DNA of 64,000 nucleotides from Desmodus rotundus (lineage: Eukaryota; Chordata; Mammalia; Chiroptera; Phyllostomidae), in the NCBI RefSeq assembly GCF_022682495.2, contig NC_071388.1, positions 83,453,073-83,517,072 on the forward strand, given 5' to 3'. The translations under genes were made by a program, and so were the position numbers. Positions 23,856 through 34,452 of this stretch are shown one piece after another. The stretch's first letter is position 1; every line of letters begins with the position of its first letter. The notes below the pieces were generated by a model, which had not been told where the DNA came from, made no database searches, and saw only the letters and a list, made by a program, of their open reading frames with translations.

Positions 23856-24524
23856 CAAGGTCTGCCTGGAAAAAGTCCAACCACTGTTAATATAATGAAA
23901 ATGGTTTGCATGACATTGATGTAACCCGGAAGCCAAGGGCAGTGGACTGGGATGCACATGCATGAACAATGACAACTTCACTGTACTAGTCAGTAGGGGC
24001 AGTAGATGCTGGTGACTGAGTGTGTGTACTGTGTGGCCATCACATTCAAAATGACTAAGCAAGTAGAGCAATGAATCTGCATCAAATTTTGCATTAAGCT
24101 TGAACATTCCTCCACAGAAACTATCCAGATGATTTAGAAGGCTGCAGCTATGGGCAACTAGTGATTGGAAGCTTCATCATGATAATGTCCTCGCACATGC
24201 ATCACGTCACTTGAAGCGTTTTATGAGAAAAAAATCAAACCATCCAGGTGACTCAGCCCCCATACATCTCAGATTTGCCACCCTGTGACTTCTGACTTTT
24301 CCCAAAACTAAAATCACCTTTGAAAGGGAAGAAGTTTCAGACTATCAGTGAGATTCAGGAAAATATGATGGGGCAGCTGATGGTGATTGGGAGAACTGTG
24401 TGAGATTCCCAAGGTGCCTACTTTGAAGGGGACTGAAGTGTCGTTGTTCTATGTACAATGTTTCTTGTACCTTGTATCTTCTTCAATAATGCCTCTATTT
24501 TTTCATATTACGTGGTTGGATACT
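23856..24524 (+). mobile_element. Internally deleted mariner-like DNA transposon
   Basis: The left end 'caaggtctgcctggaaaaagtcc' starts right after a TA (23854-23855), as expected for Tc1/mariner. Translating 24170-24435 gives mariner transposase C-terminal motifs with stops: HHDN at about 24172 (catalytic HxDN), a 'APIHLRFATL' segment in place of the PYSPDL motif, then CDF, LFPKLK, and GAYFEGD before the end. The N-terminal half is missing, so only ~670 bp of ~1.3 kb remains. The right inverted repeat is recognisable only internally ('ttacgtggttgga' near 24508 against 'tccaaccactgttaa' near 23877). Right boundary is approximate. Confidence 0.65.
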
Positions 24525-26949
24525 ATATATCTATATGTATCTATATCTATGCAATTTGGGATTAAATTATTAAATTTATTTTATATAAATAAAATTAATT
24601 TTAAAAGGCACAATAAAGTTGGACCAATAATTATGAGACAATGTACAGTAGAAGCAGTCATGTTGTCTTTACAATCTGGTCTAATTTTTCATGCACTCAT
24701 GTCAACTATGCACACCCATATGATATGTTTTGTTGTCCTATTCATATATTTTACTCAGTTGCCCCCTTAGTCACATCACTGACTTTTCTTGGACTGCCAT
24801 TTCTTTTTCTCTACTTCATTAAATTATATCTGTTTTCAAAAAGCAACTGAATTCCCAACTCTTCCAAAAAAATTCCCCAAGTCTAAAATCATTCCCTAAG
24901 AAGTAATTTCCATTTGTTCCCATACATTTTGGCACTTGGCTATGCAATAATTGAAAATAATTTATCATCACATTGTTATTGTCCGATGAGTTTAAGTCTC
25001 GTAGTAGACACCCTATAAATATTGGTTGAAATTATAATAAATCAAAGAGTGTATTTGTGTCCTACTCAGTATTCATCATATTTTGAGACACAAACTTCCC
25101 TAAAAATGTTACACATTAAACTTGGACTTAAATAAACTGGAAGCATAGTGTACAGGGACAAAAACAGAAATCTGAAATTCCCCCTCTTCCTATCAGGCTG
25201 AGATATAGGTGGTGTACGTTCGTGATGAAGCTCTCTTCCATGGCCGTGTCCTTAAAAGCTTGCTCACAAACTAATTCAAAGAAGTTAAAAAATTAAGTTG
25301 CAAAGAAAAAAACAGTCAATGTCAGTTAAAAAATTGAGGTAGTATTTCAAGAAGAAAATATTTATGTGTTTGGCAAAATACACCTAATAAGAAACAACTA
25401 CATACACAATGTGTTACTACTTTTAATTTATATTTCAAAATTCTGTTTTTCAATATGTTAACTCTCCCAGAAGTACCCCAGACTGGGGGCCTCTGCCACC
25501 ACTGCATACTGTATTCAACTCTGAGAACTAAACGATATGTTTCCTTTCATTGAAGTTTATGGTCTTTAATTTAGCTAATTTTAAACAAAGTTGGATCTCT
25601 AAAATTAGTGCCATAAGACAGGCACTCTACCCACTACCATTGAGCTGTCAACATCAATTTCTGTTTTAAAATAAGAAATGTGGTCTGTGTTTGAATACAG
25701 ATGTTGAAGGTTCAAATACACAAATACTTTCTCTGAGCTAAGGATTTATTTTCCTAAGAAGGACAACTGTTTTAGCACTTTGTTTATAAGGAAAAAGAAA
25801 TCTGCATGTAGAAATACAGAACAGCACGAGTGCGACGTAAAGGCACGATTACAAAATTTAATAGATGTCGCCACATCTTGCATGATAAATGAACACCGTT
25901 TCCCAGGTTATTTTCAGTTACAGCATCCTTGATCAACACAGGTATGGGGAGACTGCAAATATCTGTTCTTGCGATAAACACACTGGGAAAGACTAAAGCA
26001 TGATTTAATAGGTGACTCTTGTCACTCAAAGAAGTGAGCAGAAAAAAAATATTAATGCTTTCATTTAATGACCACAGGCTAAAAATTTGTTTGAAGTATG
26101 AGTTTTATGTCCGTACCCTGAGGTTGAACTCAGCCTGGTATGCTGTTGAAAATTATTGCATCATTAAGGACCCAAAATTACAATACAAAGATAAGATCAG
26201 AATTGGTCACTAGGGTGCTGGCCCATCCTTATTGATTATCCAATTTTTTATCCTCATCTATTTGTAGCACTCTGCATAAGTTATGACTGCATGATCATTA
26301 ATTGGCAACACATTTCAAATGTCAACAATGACACAAATGTTGAGACAATAAATTCAACAATTTTTCACTCTAGAACCAGAAGAATATAACCTAAAGAACA
26401 CAATAGGAATTCCAGCATAGTCACTAAACCTGAGTCCGTGCAGAAAGAGAGAGGCATGGTAAAGGAGTAGTTCCATTCCTTGGAAAATACAGCCATAAGT
26501 GGCAATGCAGGGCCTCTAATAATACAAATATTTTTGTAACGTCACTACTCAGTCATTTTCCTTCCATTTAGGAATTGCAACCTTATGTAGGCTTTTCTAA
26601 AAGTTCAGGTACAGTGCAAGATTTCTCCTAATACTAGCCCGCTAAGTGTCTGGTTTCCTTGAAGACATCTAAGGGAGAAGTGTCCACATGGACAATTTTA
26701 CATTCCATCTTATTTAATTATCCACACAGGACAGACTTGCAGAAACACCCTTGTTGAAAGGGTGTCTGTCGTTCTGCTGCTGAGCTAACAGTAACATGGG
26801 AGCACAGGTAGCAAAGCGCTTTTATGCATCCAACTGAGGAGGCACTGAGCTGGGACATAGCTCAGGGATGGAGGTCCATGCGTGAGTGAAATGGGGTGGT
26901 CTGGATGACTCCACTTCAGTGTGCCTCCAGGACATTCCGATTCATTTTC
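24525..26949. other. No gene recognised
   Basis: AT-rich DNA. A TA/CTA-rich simple run follows the mariner at 24525-24560. No open frame matches a known family. Confidence 0.4.
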
Positions 26950-26954
26950 TTTTT

Positions 26955-27483
26955 TGTGTGTGTGTATTTTTAATTGTTTTTTTTCCATTATCGTTCATCC
27001 CCCTTATAACTCTGTACTGCCCACAATCACCACTCTGTTGTCCATGTCCATGAGTCCTTTTTTTCTTTTTCCTGGATCTCCCCTAACCTTGCACCCCCCA
27101 GAGCTGCCAGCTTGCCCTCTATCTACGATTCTGTCTCTATTTTGCTTGTTAGTTGAGTTTGTTCATTAGATTCCACGTATGAGTGAAATCATATGGTACT
27201 TGTCTTTCTCTGACTGGCTTATTTCACTTAGCGTAATGTTCTCCATGTCCATCCATGCTGTTGCAAAGGGTAAAATTTTCTTCGTTTTTTATGTCTGAAT
27301 AGTATTTTATTGTGTAAATGTCTCATAGTTGTTTTGTCCACTCATCTACTGATAGTACTTGGGCTGCTTCCAGATCTTGGTGATTGTAAATAATGCCGTA
27401 GTGAACCTAGGGGTGCTTATGACCCAGCGATTCCACTTCTGGGAATTTATCTGAAGAAACCTGAAACACTAATTCAAATTAGT
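26955..27483 (-). mobile_element. L1 3' fragment with 5' inversion (twin-priming type)
   Basis: 26960-27415 on + is the complement of an L1 3'UTR and ORF2 end ('gtccatgagtcctttttttc', 'agtgaaatcatatggtacttgtc', 'ctgcttccagatcttggtgattgtaaataatgccg'). At about 27416 the orientation flips: 'tgacccagcgattccacttctgggaatttatctgaagaaacctgaaacactaatt' is L1 ORF2 sequence in sense on +. The join of two opposite-facing pieces of the same ORF2 region is the signature of twin priming during target-primed reverse transcription. Confidence 0.75.
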
Positions 27484-28975
27484 TTTCTTAAGTGATACTT
27501 CTCTAGGTCAGATCACCCAACTCCTCCTGGCAAGTGAAATTAATTCCTGGCCCTTCAAAATTCCTTCGGTTGCTCTTCTTTCCAAGGTCCTCCATGTAGT
27601 TCTTCGTTCAAAAATTACTTAGTTCTCCACATGACATTCACCTCAATGTCCCTCAAATATCCCAAACCTTATTTTCCTCAAAAAAAAAATAGTGTTTCTC
27701 TTTTTTTATTTTCAAATTAAACACACGAGTCTGTTAAAACAGAGCAGGGAGAATCGAATTGTTCTTAAATAGAAACATCTCCAATTTGAAGGAATCAATG
27801 GGACAATACATATTTAAAATTTCAACTAAATACTCAAGTCCTCTTCTCACTTCATGGTTAGTCCTTAAAATAAACATTACATCAGACACCGTTTCATTGA
27901 TTTAATTGGTCATTTTCAGAGGGACATGAATAGTCTTTATTAAATAAGACTTAATGTGATGCCTGAAGAGATTATCTTCACAGTGACTTCAGGAAGATTG
28001 TTTTCTAAATCAGTCACTAAATTTACATGTCCATCACTGCACGGATACAGAGCAATTGCTTGCAGCTAAATGATTTATATATTAAAAGGAAATGATTTGA
28101 TGAATAATTTGAATACTAGAGTGTTATTCATACTACCATCATGATTTAATTGAGACTATTGGGTAAAAAGTCAAAAAATAAACAAACAAAAACTCTTTCT
28201 TGAGAAGTTGACACATAGTCTCAATTTTCTCAGAAGATTTTTATAAAAGTAGGAACTGGAAAATCATAGAATTATTATTAATTCACACAGTAAACAGTTA
28301 TCAGAATATTTCCTTACGACTCTGAAATATGTGAGAATGACTCACAGAAAGAAATATATGGTAGTCACTTCCTAGGTTTCCCATATTCAACCAAATTATT
28401 ATGATTTTTTTAGTTCAGATTGTTCTTACACCACTAGTATGCTGAGAGACATGTCTCTGGCATTCTAAAACCAAGGGTTTTAGTGTTCCAGTGACCAGGG
28501 AGAATAATCAGTCACCATTACTAATATTTGCATATGTGAGAGTTGCTAAATAAGAAAAAAGTGTTATTCTTTAAAAAATGATGTGGAAATATTTTAATTG
28601 TGTTATTCAATAAATGAGTGCTGTCAATAATTATATTTAATGAAGTCCGGTTTATACATGTACATATCTATCACATACGTACACACATGCCCAGAAATGT
28701 TCAAAGTGGAAAAGAAAGTCATGTTATCAGTGTTGATTAATAGTCTCGGGAGAAAATATTATAAGACCAAAAATGTTTTGACTATTTTATCCCTGAGGAA
28801 AAATCACATAAATATATAAGGCATTATTCATGTCCTTTTTCTTCACAGATTACCAATGTACATTGTTTTCAGGACAAACATTTATTTTATTTCCAATATT
28901 ATTGCTTAGAATAATTAGAGCTGGGAAATAAAGTGGGATGAGATATTAGAATAACCACAACTAAAAGTATATCTT
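27484..28975. other. No gene recognised
   Basis: AT-rich, apparently single-copy DNA up to the insertion site of the intact L1. No supported ORF or repeat. Confidence 0.4.
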
Positions 28976-28990
28976 GAGATCATGACTCTT
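28976..28990. repeat. Target-site duplication of intact L1, left copy
   Basis: GAGATCATGACTCTT, identical to 34438-34452. It abuts the poly-T (A tail of the minus-strand L1), so the last two T could belong to either. Confidence 0.95.
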
Positions 28991-29261
28991 TTTTTTTTTT
29001 TTTTTTTTTTTTTTTATTGTTATTTAATTACAGTTGTATGCCTTTTCCCCCATCCCTTCACCCCACCCCAGGTGAACCCACTTCCCTCCCCCCTCTCCAC
29101 CCTCCCCCTTGGATTTGTTCATGTGTCCTTTATAGTAGTTCCTGTAATCCCCTCTACCTACTGTCCCCGCCCCCACCCCCCACCCCCGCCCTTGCTATTG
29201 TTACATTGTTCTTAACTTCAATGTCTCTGGTTATATTTTGTTTGCTTTTTCCTTCTATTGC
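28991..29261 (-). promoter_or_regulatory. L1 3'UTR, G-rich, with polyadenylation signal
   Basis: On the minus strand this is strongly G-rich, with clusters of GGGG at 29166-29190 and 29040-29110 that could form G-quadruplexes, as known for L1 3'UTRs. AATAAA lies at the start of the A tail (complement of 'tttatt' near 29015-29020). A 27-nt A tail follows. Confidence 0.85.
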
Positions 29262-32200
29262 TTATGTTCCAGTTAAAGGTGAGATCATATGGTATTTGTC
29301 CCTCACTTCCTGGCTTATTTCACTTAGCATAATGCTCTCCAGTTTCATCCATGCTGTTGCAAAGGGTATAAGCTCCTTCTTTCTCTCTGCTGCGTAGAAT
29401 TCCATTGTGTAAATATACCATAGTTTTTGGATCCACTCGTTTGCTGATGGGCACTTAGGTTGCTTCCAGTATTTGGCTATTGTAAATTGTGCTGCTATGA
29501 ACATTGGGGTGCACAGATTCTTTTGGATTGGAGTTTCAGTGTTCTTAGGGTATAATCCCAGCAGCGGAATTGCTGGGTCAAAGGGCAGTTCCATTTTTAG
29601 TTTTCTGAGGAAATTCCATATTGTTTTCCACAGTGGCCTCACCAGTCTGCATTCCCACCAACAGTGCACTAGGGTTCCCTTTTCTCCGCATCCTCTCCAA
29701 CATTTGTTTGTGGATTTGTTTATGTTGGCCATTCTGACTGGTGTGAGATGATACCTCATTGTGGTTTTAATTTGCATCTCTCTGATGGCTAGTGATGCTG
29801 AGCATCTTTTCATATGTCTCTGGGCCTTCTGTATGTCTTCCTTGGAGAAGTGTCTGTTCAAGTCCTTTGCCCATTTTTTAATTGGGTTGTTTGTCTTCCT
29901 GGAGTGGAGTCGTGTGAGTTCTTTATATATTTTGGAGATCAGGCCCTTGTCTGAGGTATCATTGGCAAATATGCTTTCCCATATTGTTGGTTCTCTTTGT
30001 AATTTGGTGCTGTTTTCTTTAGCCATGCAGAAGCTTTTTATTTTGATGAGGTCCCATTTGTTTATTCTTTCCTTTATGTCCCTTGCTTTAGGGGATGTGT
30101 CTGTGAGGATGTTGCTGCGTGGAATGTCTGAGATTTTCCTGCCAATGTTTTCTTCAAGGACTTTTATGGTGTTACGGCTTATATTTAAGTCTTTTATCCA
30201 TCTTGAGTTTATTTTCGTGTATGGCGTAAGTTGGTGATCGAGTTTCATTTTTTTGCACGTAGCTGTCCAGATCTCCCAACACCATCTGTTGAAGAGACTG
30301 TTTTTGCTCCATTTTATGCTCCTGCCTCCTTTGTCAAATATTAATTGATCGTATAGATTTGAGTTTATTTCTGGGCTCTCTATTCTGTTCCATTGGTCTA
30401 TGAGCCTGTTTTTATGCCAGTACCAGGCTGTTTTGATTACCGTTGCCTTGTAATACAGTTTGATATCAGGTATTGTGATACCTCCTGCTTTGTCCTTCTT
30501 TCTCAAAATTGCTGCTGCTATTCGAGGTCGTTTATGGTTCCATATGAATTTCTGCAATGTTTGTTCTATATCTGTGAAATATGTCATGGGTACTCTAATA
30601 GGGATTGCATTGAATCTATAAATTGCTTTGGGTAGTATGGCCATTTTGATGATGTTAATTCTTCCAATCCATGAACATGGTACATGCTTCCATTTGTTTG
30701 TATCTTCCTTAATTTCTTTCTTCAGTGTTGTGTAGTTTTCTGAGTACAGGTCTTTTACCTCCTTGGTTAGGTTTATTCCTAGGTACTTTATTTTTCTTGT
30801 TGCTATATCGAATGGGATTTTTTTCCTGATTTGTGTTTCTGCAGTTTCGTTGTTGGTGTACAGGAATGCCTTTGATTTCTGGGTATTGACTCTGTATCCA
30901 GCTATTTTGCCAAATTCATTTATTAGGTCGAGTAGTTTTTGAGTGGAGTCTATAGGGTTTTCCATGTACACTATCATGTCGTCTGCAAACAGTGACAGTT
31001 TCATTTCCTCCTTTCCAATTTGGATGCCTTTTATTGCTTTTTCTTGTCTGATTGCTGTGGCTAGGACTTCCAATACTATGTTGAATAGGAGTGGTGAGAG
31101 AGGGCATCCTTGTCTTGTTCCTGATCTTAGTGGGAAAGCTCTAAGTTTTTGTCCATTGAATGTGATGCTGGCTGTAGGTCTCTCATATATGGCCTTAATT
31201 ATGTTGAGGACTGCTCCCTTTATTCCCACTTGGCTGAGTGTTTTTATCAGAAATGGGTGCTGTATCTTATCGAATGCTTTTTCCGCATCTATTGATATGA
31301 TCATGTGATTTTTGTCTTTGCTGTTGTTGATGTGATGTATTATGTTTATTGATTTGCGAATATTGTACCATCCTTGCATCCCTGGGATGAATCCCACTTG
31401 GTCATGGTGGATGATCTTTTTAATATATTGCTGGATGCGGTTTGCTAATATTTTGTTGAGAATTTTAGCGTCTATGTTCATCAGCGATATTGGCCTGAAG
31501 TTTTCTTTCTTCGTTGTGTCTTTATCTGGTTTTGGGATTAGGATGATGTTGGCTTCATAAAAAGAGTTTGGGAGTCTTCCATCAGTTTGGATTTTTTCGA
31601 ATAGTCTGTGAAGGATAGGGGTTAGTTCTTCCTTAAATGCTTTGTAGAAATCTCCTGTGAAACCATCTGGTCCAGGGCTTTTGTGTGATGGGAGTTTCTT
31701 GATGACTGCTTCAATTTCCTTTGCTGATATTGGTCTGTTCAGGTTTTCTGCTTCTTCTTCAGTCAGTTTTGGAAGATTATATTTTTCTAGAAATGTGTCC
31801 ATTTCATCTAGGTTTTCAAATTTCTTAGCATATAGGTCTTCATAGTAATTTCTTACGATCCTTTGTATTTCTGTGGTATCAGTTGTAATCTCTCCACTTT
31901 CATTTCTAATTCTGTTTATTTGGATCCTCTCTCTTTTCTTCTTGATAAGCCTACTTAAAGGCTTGTCGATTTTGTTTATCTTTTCAAAGAACCAGCTTCT
32001 GGATTCATTGATCCTTACAATTGTGCTTTTAGTCTCTATGTCATTTAGTTCTGCTCTGATCTTGGTTATTTCCTTCCTTCTGCTTGCTCTGGGCTGTCTT
32101 TGTTGTTGTTCCTCCAGTTCTTGTAGGCGTAGGGTTAGGTTGTTTGTGTGAACTGTTTCTAACTTCTTAAGGTAGGCCTGTATTGCTATGAACTTCCCTC

Positions 32201-33083
32201 TCAGGACTGCCTTAGCTGTGTCCCATAGGTTTTGGGTTGTTGTGAGTTCGTTTTCATTTGTTTCCAGGAAGTTTTTGATTTCTTCCCTAATCTCGTTCTT
32301 GACCCATTCATTGTTTAATAGCATGCTATTCAGTCTCCATGATTTTGAGTGTTTTGGGTTTTTTCCTTTGGGGTTGGTTTCTAGTTTCAGACCCTTGTGG
32401 TCAGAGAAGATGCTTGATATGATTTCAATTTTCTTGAATTTGTTGAGGGTTGCTTTATGTCCTATCATGTGGTCTATCTTTGAAAAAGATCCATGGACAC
32501 TTGAAAAGAATGTGTATTTTGCTTCTTTGGGATGAAAAGCTCTGTATATATCAGTTAAGTCCATTTCCTCTAGGGTATTGTTAAGTGACACAATATCTTT
32601 GTTAATCTTTTGTTTGGAAGACCTGTCCATTTTTGATAGTGGGGTGTTAAAATCCCCTACTATAATTGTGTTGCTGTCAATATCTTTCTTGAAATCCTCC
32701 AAGATTTTCTTTATGTATTTGGGTGCTCCTATGTTGGGTGCATATATATTTATAATGTTTATGTCTTCTTGGTGGATTCTTCCTTTGAGTATTATGAAGT
32801 GACCTTCTGGGTCTCTCTTTATGGCCCTTCTTTGGAAGTCTATTTTGTCTGATATGAGTATTGCTACCCCTGCTTTTTTTTCCTGTCCGTTTGCTTGGAA
32901 AATTTGTTTCCAGCCCTTCACTTTCAGTCTGTGTGAGTCTTTTGTCCTGAGATGGGTTTCTTGTAGGCAGCATATGTGTGGGTCATGTTTTCTTATCCAT
33001 TCAGCTGTTCTATGTCTTTTGATTGGAGCATTTAATCCATTTACATTTAAGGTTATTATCGATAGGTAGTTATTCATTGCCAT
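29262..33083 (-). CDS. L1 ORF2p: endonuclease and reverse transcriptase
   Basis: 1273 aa, against about 1275 for human ORF2p, with no internal stop. ORF2p nicks target DNA and reverse transcribes L1 RNA at the nick (target-primed reverse transcription), acting in the nucleus within the L1 ribonucleoprotein. The N-terminal APE-like endonuclease (about 1-235) has NVNGLN (13-18), QETHL with the catalytic Glu at 42, GDFN (143-146) and SDH (227-229). The reverse transcriptase has SPGPDGF (469-475), SIDAEKAFD with Asp 599, and FADD at 699-702. The C-terminal Cys-rich segment contains CWRGC and HCWWEC. The chosen start, MAMNNY, precedes the endonuclease fold directly, as in other L1s. It lies 46 bp past ORF1; ORF2 is known to be translated by unconventional reinitiation. 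Confidence 0.96.
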   Translation of the reverse strand: MAMNNYLSIITLNVNGLNAPIKRHRTAEWIRKHDPHICCLQETHLRTKDSHRLKVKGWKQIFQANGQEKKAGVAILISDKIDFQRRAIKRDPEGHFIILKGRIHQEDINIINIYAPNIGAPKYIKKILEDFKKDIDSNTIIVGDFNTPLSKMDRSSKQKINKDIVSLNNTLEEMDLTDIYRAFHPKEAKYTFFSSVHGSFSKIDHMIGHKATLNKFKKIEIISSIFSDHKGLKLETNPKGKNPKHSKSWRLNSMLLNNEWVKNEIREEIKNFLETNENELTTTQNLWDTAKAVLRGKFIAIQAYLKKLETVHTNNLTLRLQELEEQQQRQPRASRRKEITKIRAELNDIETKSTIVRINESRSWFFEKINKIDKPLSRLIKKKRERIQINRIRNESGEITTDTTEIQRIVRNYYEDLYAKKFENLDEMDTFLEKYNLPKLTEEEAENLNRPISAKEIEAVIKKLPSHKSPGPDGFTGDFYKAFKEELTPILHRLFEKIQTDGRLPNSFYEANIILIPKPDKDTTKKENFRPISLMNIDAKILNKILANRIQQYIKKIIHHDQVGFIPGMQGWYNIRKSINIIHHINNSKDKNHMIISIDAEKAFDKIQHPFLIKTLSQVGIKGAVLNIIKAIYERPTASITFNGQKLRAFPLRSGTRQGCPLSPLLFNIVLEVLATAIRQEKAIKGIQIGKEEMKLSLFADDMIVYMENPIDSTQKLLDLINEFGKIAGYRVNTQKSKAFLYTNNETAETQIRKKIPFDIATRKIKYLGINLTKEVKDLYSENYTTLKKEIKEDTNKWKHVPCSWIGRINIIKMAILPKAIYRFNAIPIRVPMTYFTDIEQTLQKFIWNHKRPRIAAAILRKKDKAGGITIPDIKLYYKATVIKTAWYWHKNRLIDQWNRIESPEINSNLYDQLIFDKGGRSIKWSKNSLFNRWCWEIWTATCKKMKLDHQLTPYTKINSRWIKDLNISRNTIKVLEENIGRKISDIPRSNILTDTSPKARDIKERINKWDLIKIKSFCMAKENSTKLQREPTIWESIFANDTSDKGLISKIYKELTRLHSRKTNNPIKKWAKDLNRHFSKEDIQKAQRHMKRCSASLAIREMQIKTTMRYHLTPVRMANINKSTNKCWRGCGEKGTLVHCWWECRLVRPLWKTIWNFLRKLKMELPFDPAIPLLGLYPKNTETPIQKNLCTPMFIAAQFTIAKYWKQPKCPSANEWIQKLWYIYTMEFYAAERKKELIPFATAWMKLESIMLSEISQEVRDKYHMISPLTGT

Positions 33084-33129
33084 TATTTCCTACCTGTGTT
33101 CCTCTGTCTTTCTCTTTTCCTTCCTTTCC

Positions 33130-34062
33130 TTAAAGCAGTCCCTTTAGCATCTCTTGCAGAGCTGGTTTGGTGGAGCTGTATTCTTTTAGACTTCTTTTGT
33201 CTGGGAAGCTCTTTATTTGGTCTTCTATCTTGATTGAGAGCCTTGCTGGGTAAAGTAGTCTTGGTTGGAGGCCTCTGGTTCTCATTACTTGGAATATTTT
33301 TTGCCATTCTCTTCTGGCTTGGAGCGTTTCCATTGAGAAGTCAGTTGCTAACCTTATTGGGGCTCCCTTGTATGTTACTTCCTTTTTCTCCCTTGCTGCC
33401 TTTAAGATCCTCTCTTTGTCTTGGAAATTTGCCATTTTAATTATGATGTGTCTTGCAGTGGGTCTCTTTGGGTTCCTCTTGTTTGGGACTCTCTGTGATT
33501 CCTGGATTTGGGTGACTTTTTCTCTCCTCAGATTAGGGAAATTTTCCATCATTACTTTTTCAAACAGGTTTTCTATCCCTTGCTCTTCTTCTTCTCCTTC
33601 TGGTATTCCTATTATACGGATGTTGTTACGTTTCATGTTGTCCTGCATTTCCCTTATTGCCTCTTCATTCTTTCTGAGCCTCTTTTCCTTTTCTTGTTCC
33701 TTCTGGGTGTTTTTTTCTACTTTATCCTCCAGCTCGCTGATCCGATCCTCTGCTTCATCAAGTCTGCTTTTAATTCCTTCTACTGTGTTCTTCAATTCAG
33801 AAATTGTATTCTTCATTTCCTCTTGGCTCTTGTTGATATTTTCTATTTCCTTTTTCATGTTGATATAGTTTGCAGTGAGTTCATTGTAGTTTCCTTGTAG
33901 TTTCTGGTAGTTCTCTTTGAGCTCAGAGAGCTCAGTGAGCTTCCTGATGACCATTGCTTTGAACTCAGTATCTGATAGTTGACTTGCCTCTTTTTCGGTT
34001 AGTGTTCTTTCTGAGACTTCCTCCTTTCCTTTCATTTGGGAATTGTTTCTTTGTCTTCCCAT
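33130..34062 (-). CDS. L1 ORF1p: RNA-binding nucleic-acid chaperone
   Basis: 310 aa, slightly shorter than human ORF1p (338). ORF1p trimerises through a coiled coil and coats L1 RNA in cytoplasmic particles. Visible parts are a charged N-terminus (1-35), a heptad-like coiled coil (about 40-140, including LDEAEDRISELEDKVE), an RRM-type domain starting at 'NNIRIIGIPEG' (about 146) and a basic C-terminal domain ending in EMLKGLL. The ATG at 34062 is used because it gives MGRQRNN, the same start as the older L1 copy at 44347 (MGRHRNN). Stop at 33130. The same mRNA carries ORF2 downstream. Intact, with no frameshift. Confidence 0.96.
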   Translation of the reverse strand: MGRQRNNSQMKGKEEVSERTLTEKEASQLSDTEFKAMVIRKLTELSELKENYQKLQGNYNELTANYINMKKEIENINKSQEEMKNTISELKNTVEGIKSRLDEAEDRISELEDKVEKNTQKEQEKEKRLRKNEEAIREMQDNMKRNNIRIIGIPEGEEEEQGIENLFEKVMMENFPNLRREKVTQIQESQRVPNKRNPKRPTARHIIIKMANFQDKERILKAAREKKEVTYKGAPIRLATDFSMETLQARREWQKIFQVMRTRGLQPRLLYPARLSIKIEDQIKSFPDKRSLKEYSSTKPALQEMLKGLL

Positions 34063-34437
34063 TGTTTGTGAGGCTCTTCTTGTTGGCCTCTGCTTCTTAA
34101 ATTGCTTTGTTCTGAATCCCTGGGTTTATGATATGAACTTCTATGGTAGAATGCCAATGGGATTCGGTGGTGCTGTCTCCTTACTCTCCTGTGCTCACTG
34201 GTCTTGAGCTGACGTTTATGTGTTTAACACGGTCTAACTCTAGTCTTTTCAGCACTCCAGGTTTTGTTGTCGCACCGTCAGCTCTTTCAGTGTCCTCTAT
34301 CTTTGGTCTCTAATCTTCGTATATGCTGGAGTACTGTTGGCTGTTCGCTCTGCTCCTCAGATCAGCCAGGTATTTCCCTGGCACTGAGGGGAAGTGAATT
34401 CTGCTCCCACCTATGTTGCCGCCATCTTCCAATCCCC
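34063..34437 (-). promoter_or_regulatory. L1 5'UTR / internal promoter
   Basis: About 375 bp between the duplication and ORF1. Read on the minus strand it opens GGGGATTGGAAGATGGCGGC, containing a YY1-type AAGATGGCGGC motif, which in human L1 sets the transcription start. Moderately CpG-containing. Much shorter than the ~2-kb-plus leader of the older L1 at 42300. Confidence 0.8.
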
Positions 34438-34452
34438 GAGATCATGACTCTT
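34438..34452. repeat. Target-site duplication of intact L1, right copy
   Basis: GAGATCATGACTCTT, a perfect match to 28976-28990. Confidence 0.95.

Larger units (their letters stand above)
28991..34437 (-). mobile_element. Complete, apparently intact L1 retrotransposon
   Basis: A 5.45-kb minus-strand element with every expected part: a 5'UTR of ~375 bp opening with an 'aagatggcgg' motif (minus strand), ORF1 (34062-33130), a 46-bp spacer, ORF2 (33083-29262), a ~245-bp G-rich 3'UTR, AATAAA at the tail junction and 27 A. Both ORFs run without a stop or frameshift and a perfect 15-bp duplication flanks it. These are signs of a recent insertion. The pre-insertion site reads TCTT/AATG, close to the TTTT/AA endonuclease preference. 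Retrotransposition competence is inferred, not shown; point changes in key residues outside the motifs checked could still inactivate it. Confidence 0.97.

Noticed and set aside
29473..33900. Many long plus-strand open frames (for example 29761-30237 and 33368-33868)
   Set aside because: They are antisense shadows of the intact L1 ORF1 and ORF2.
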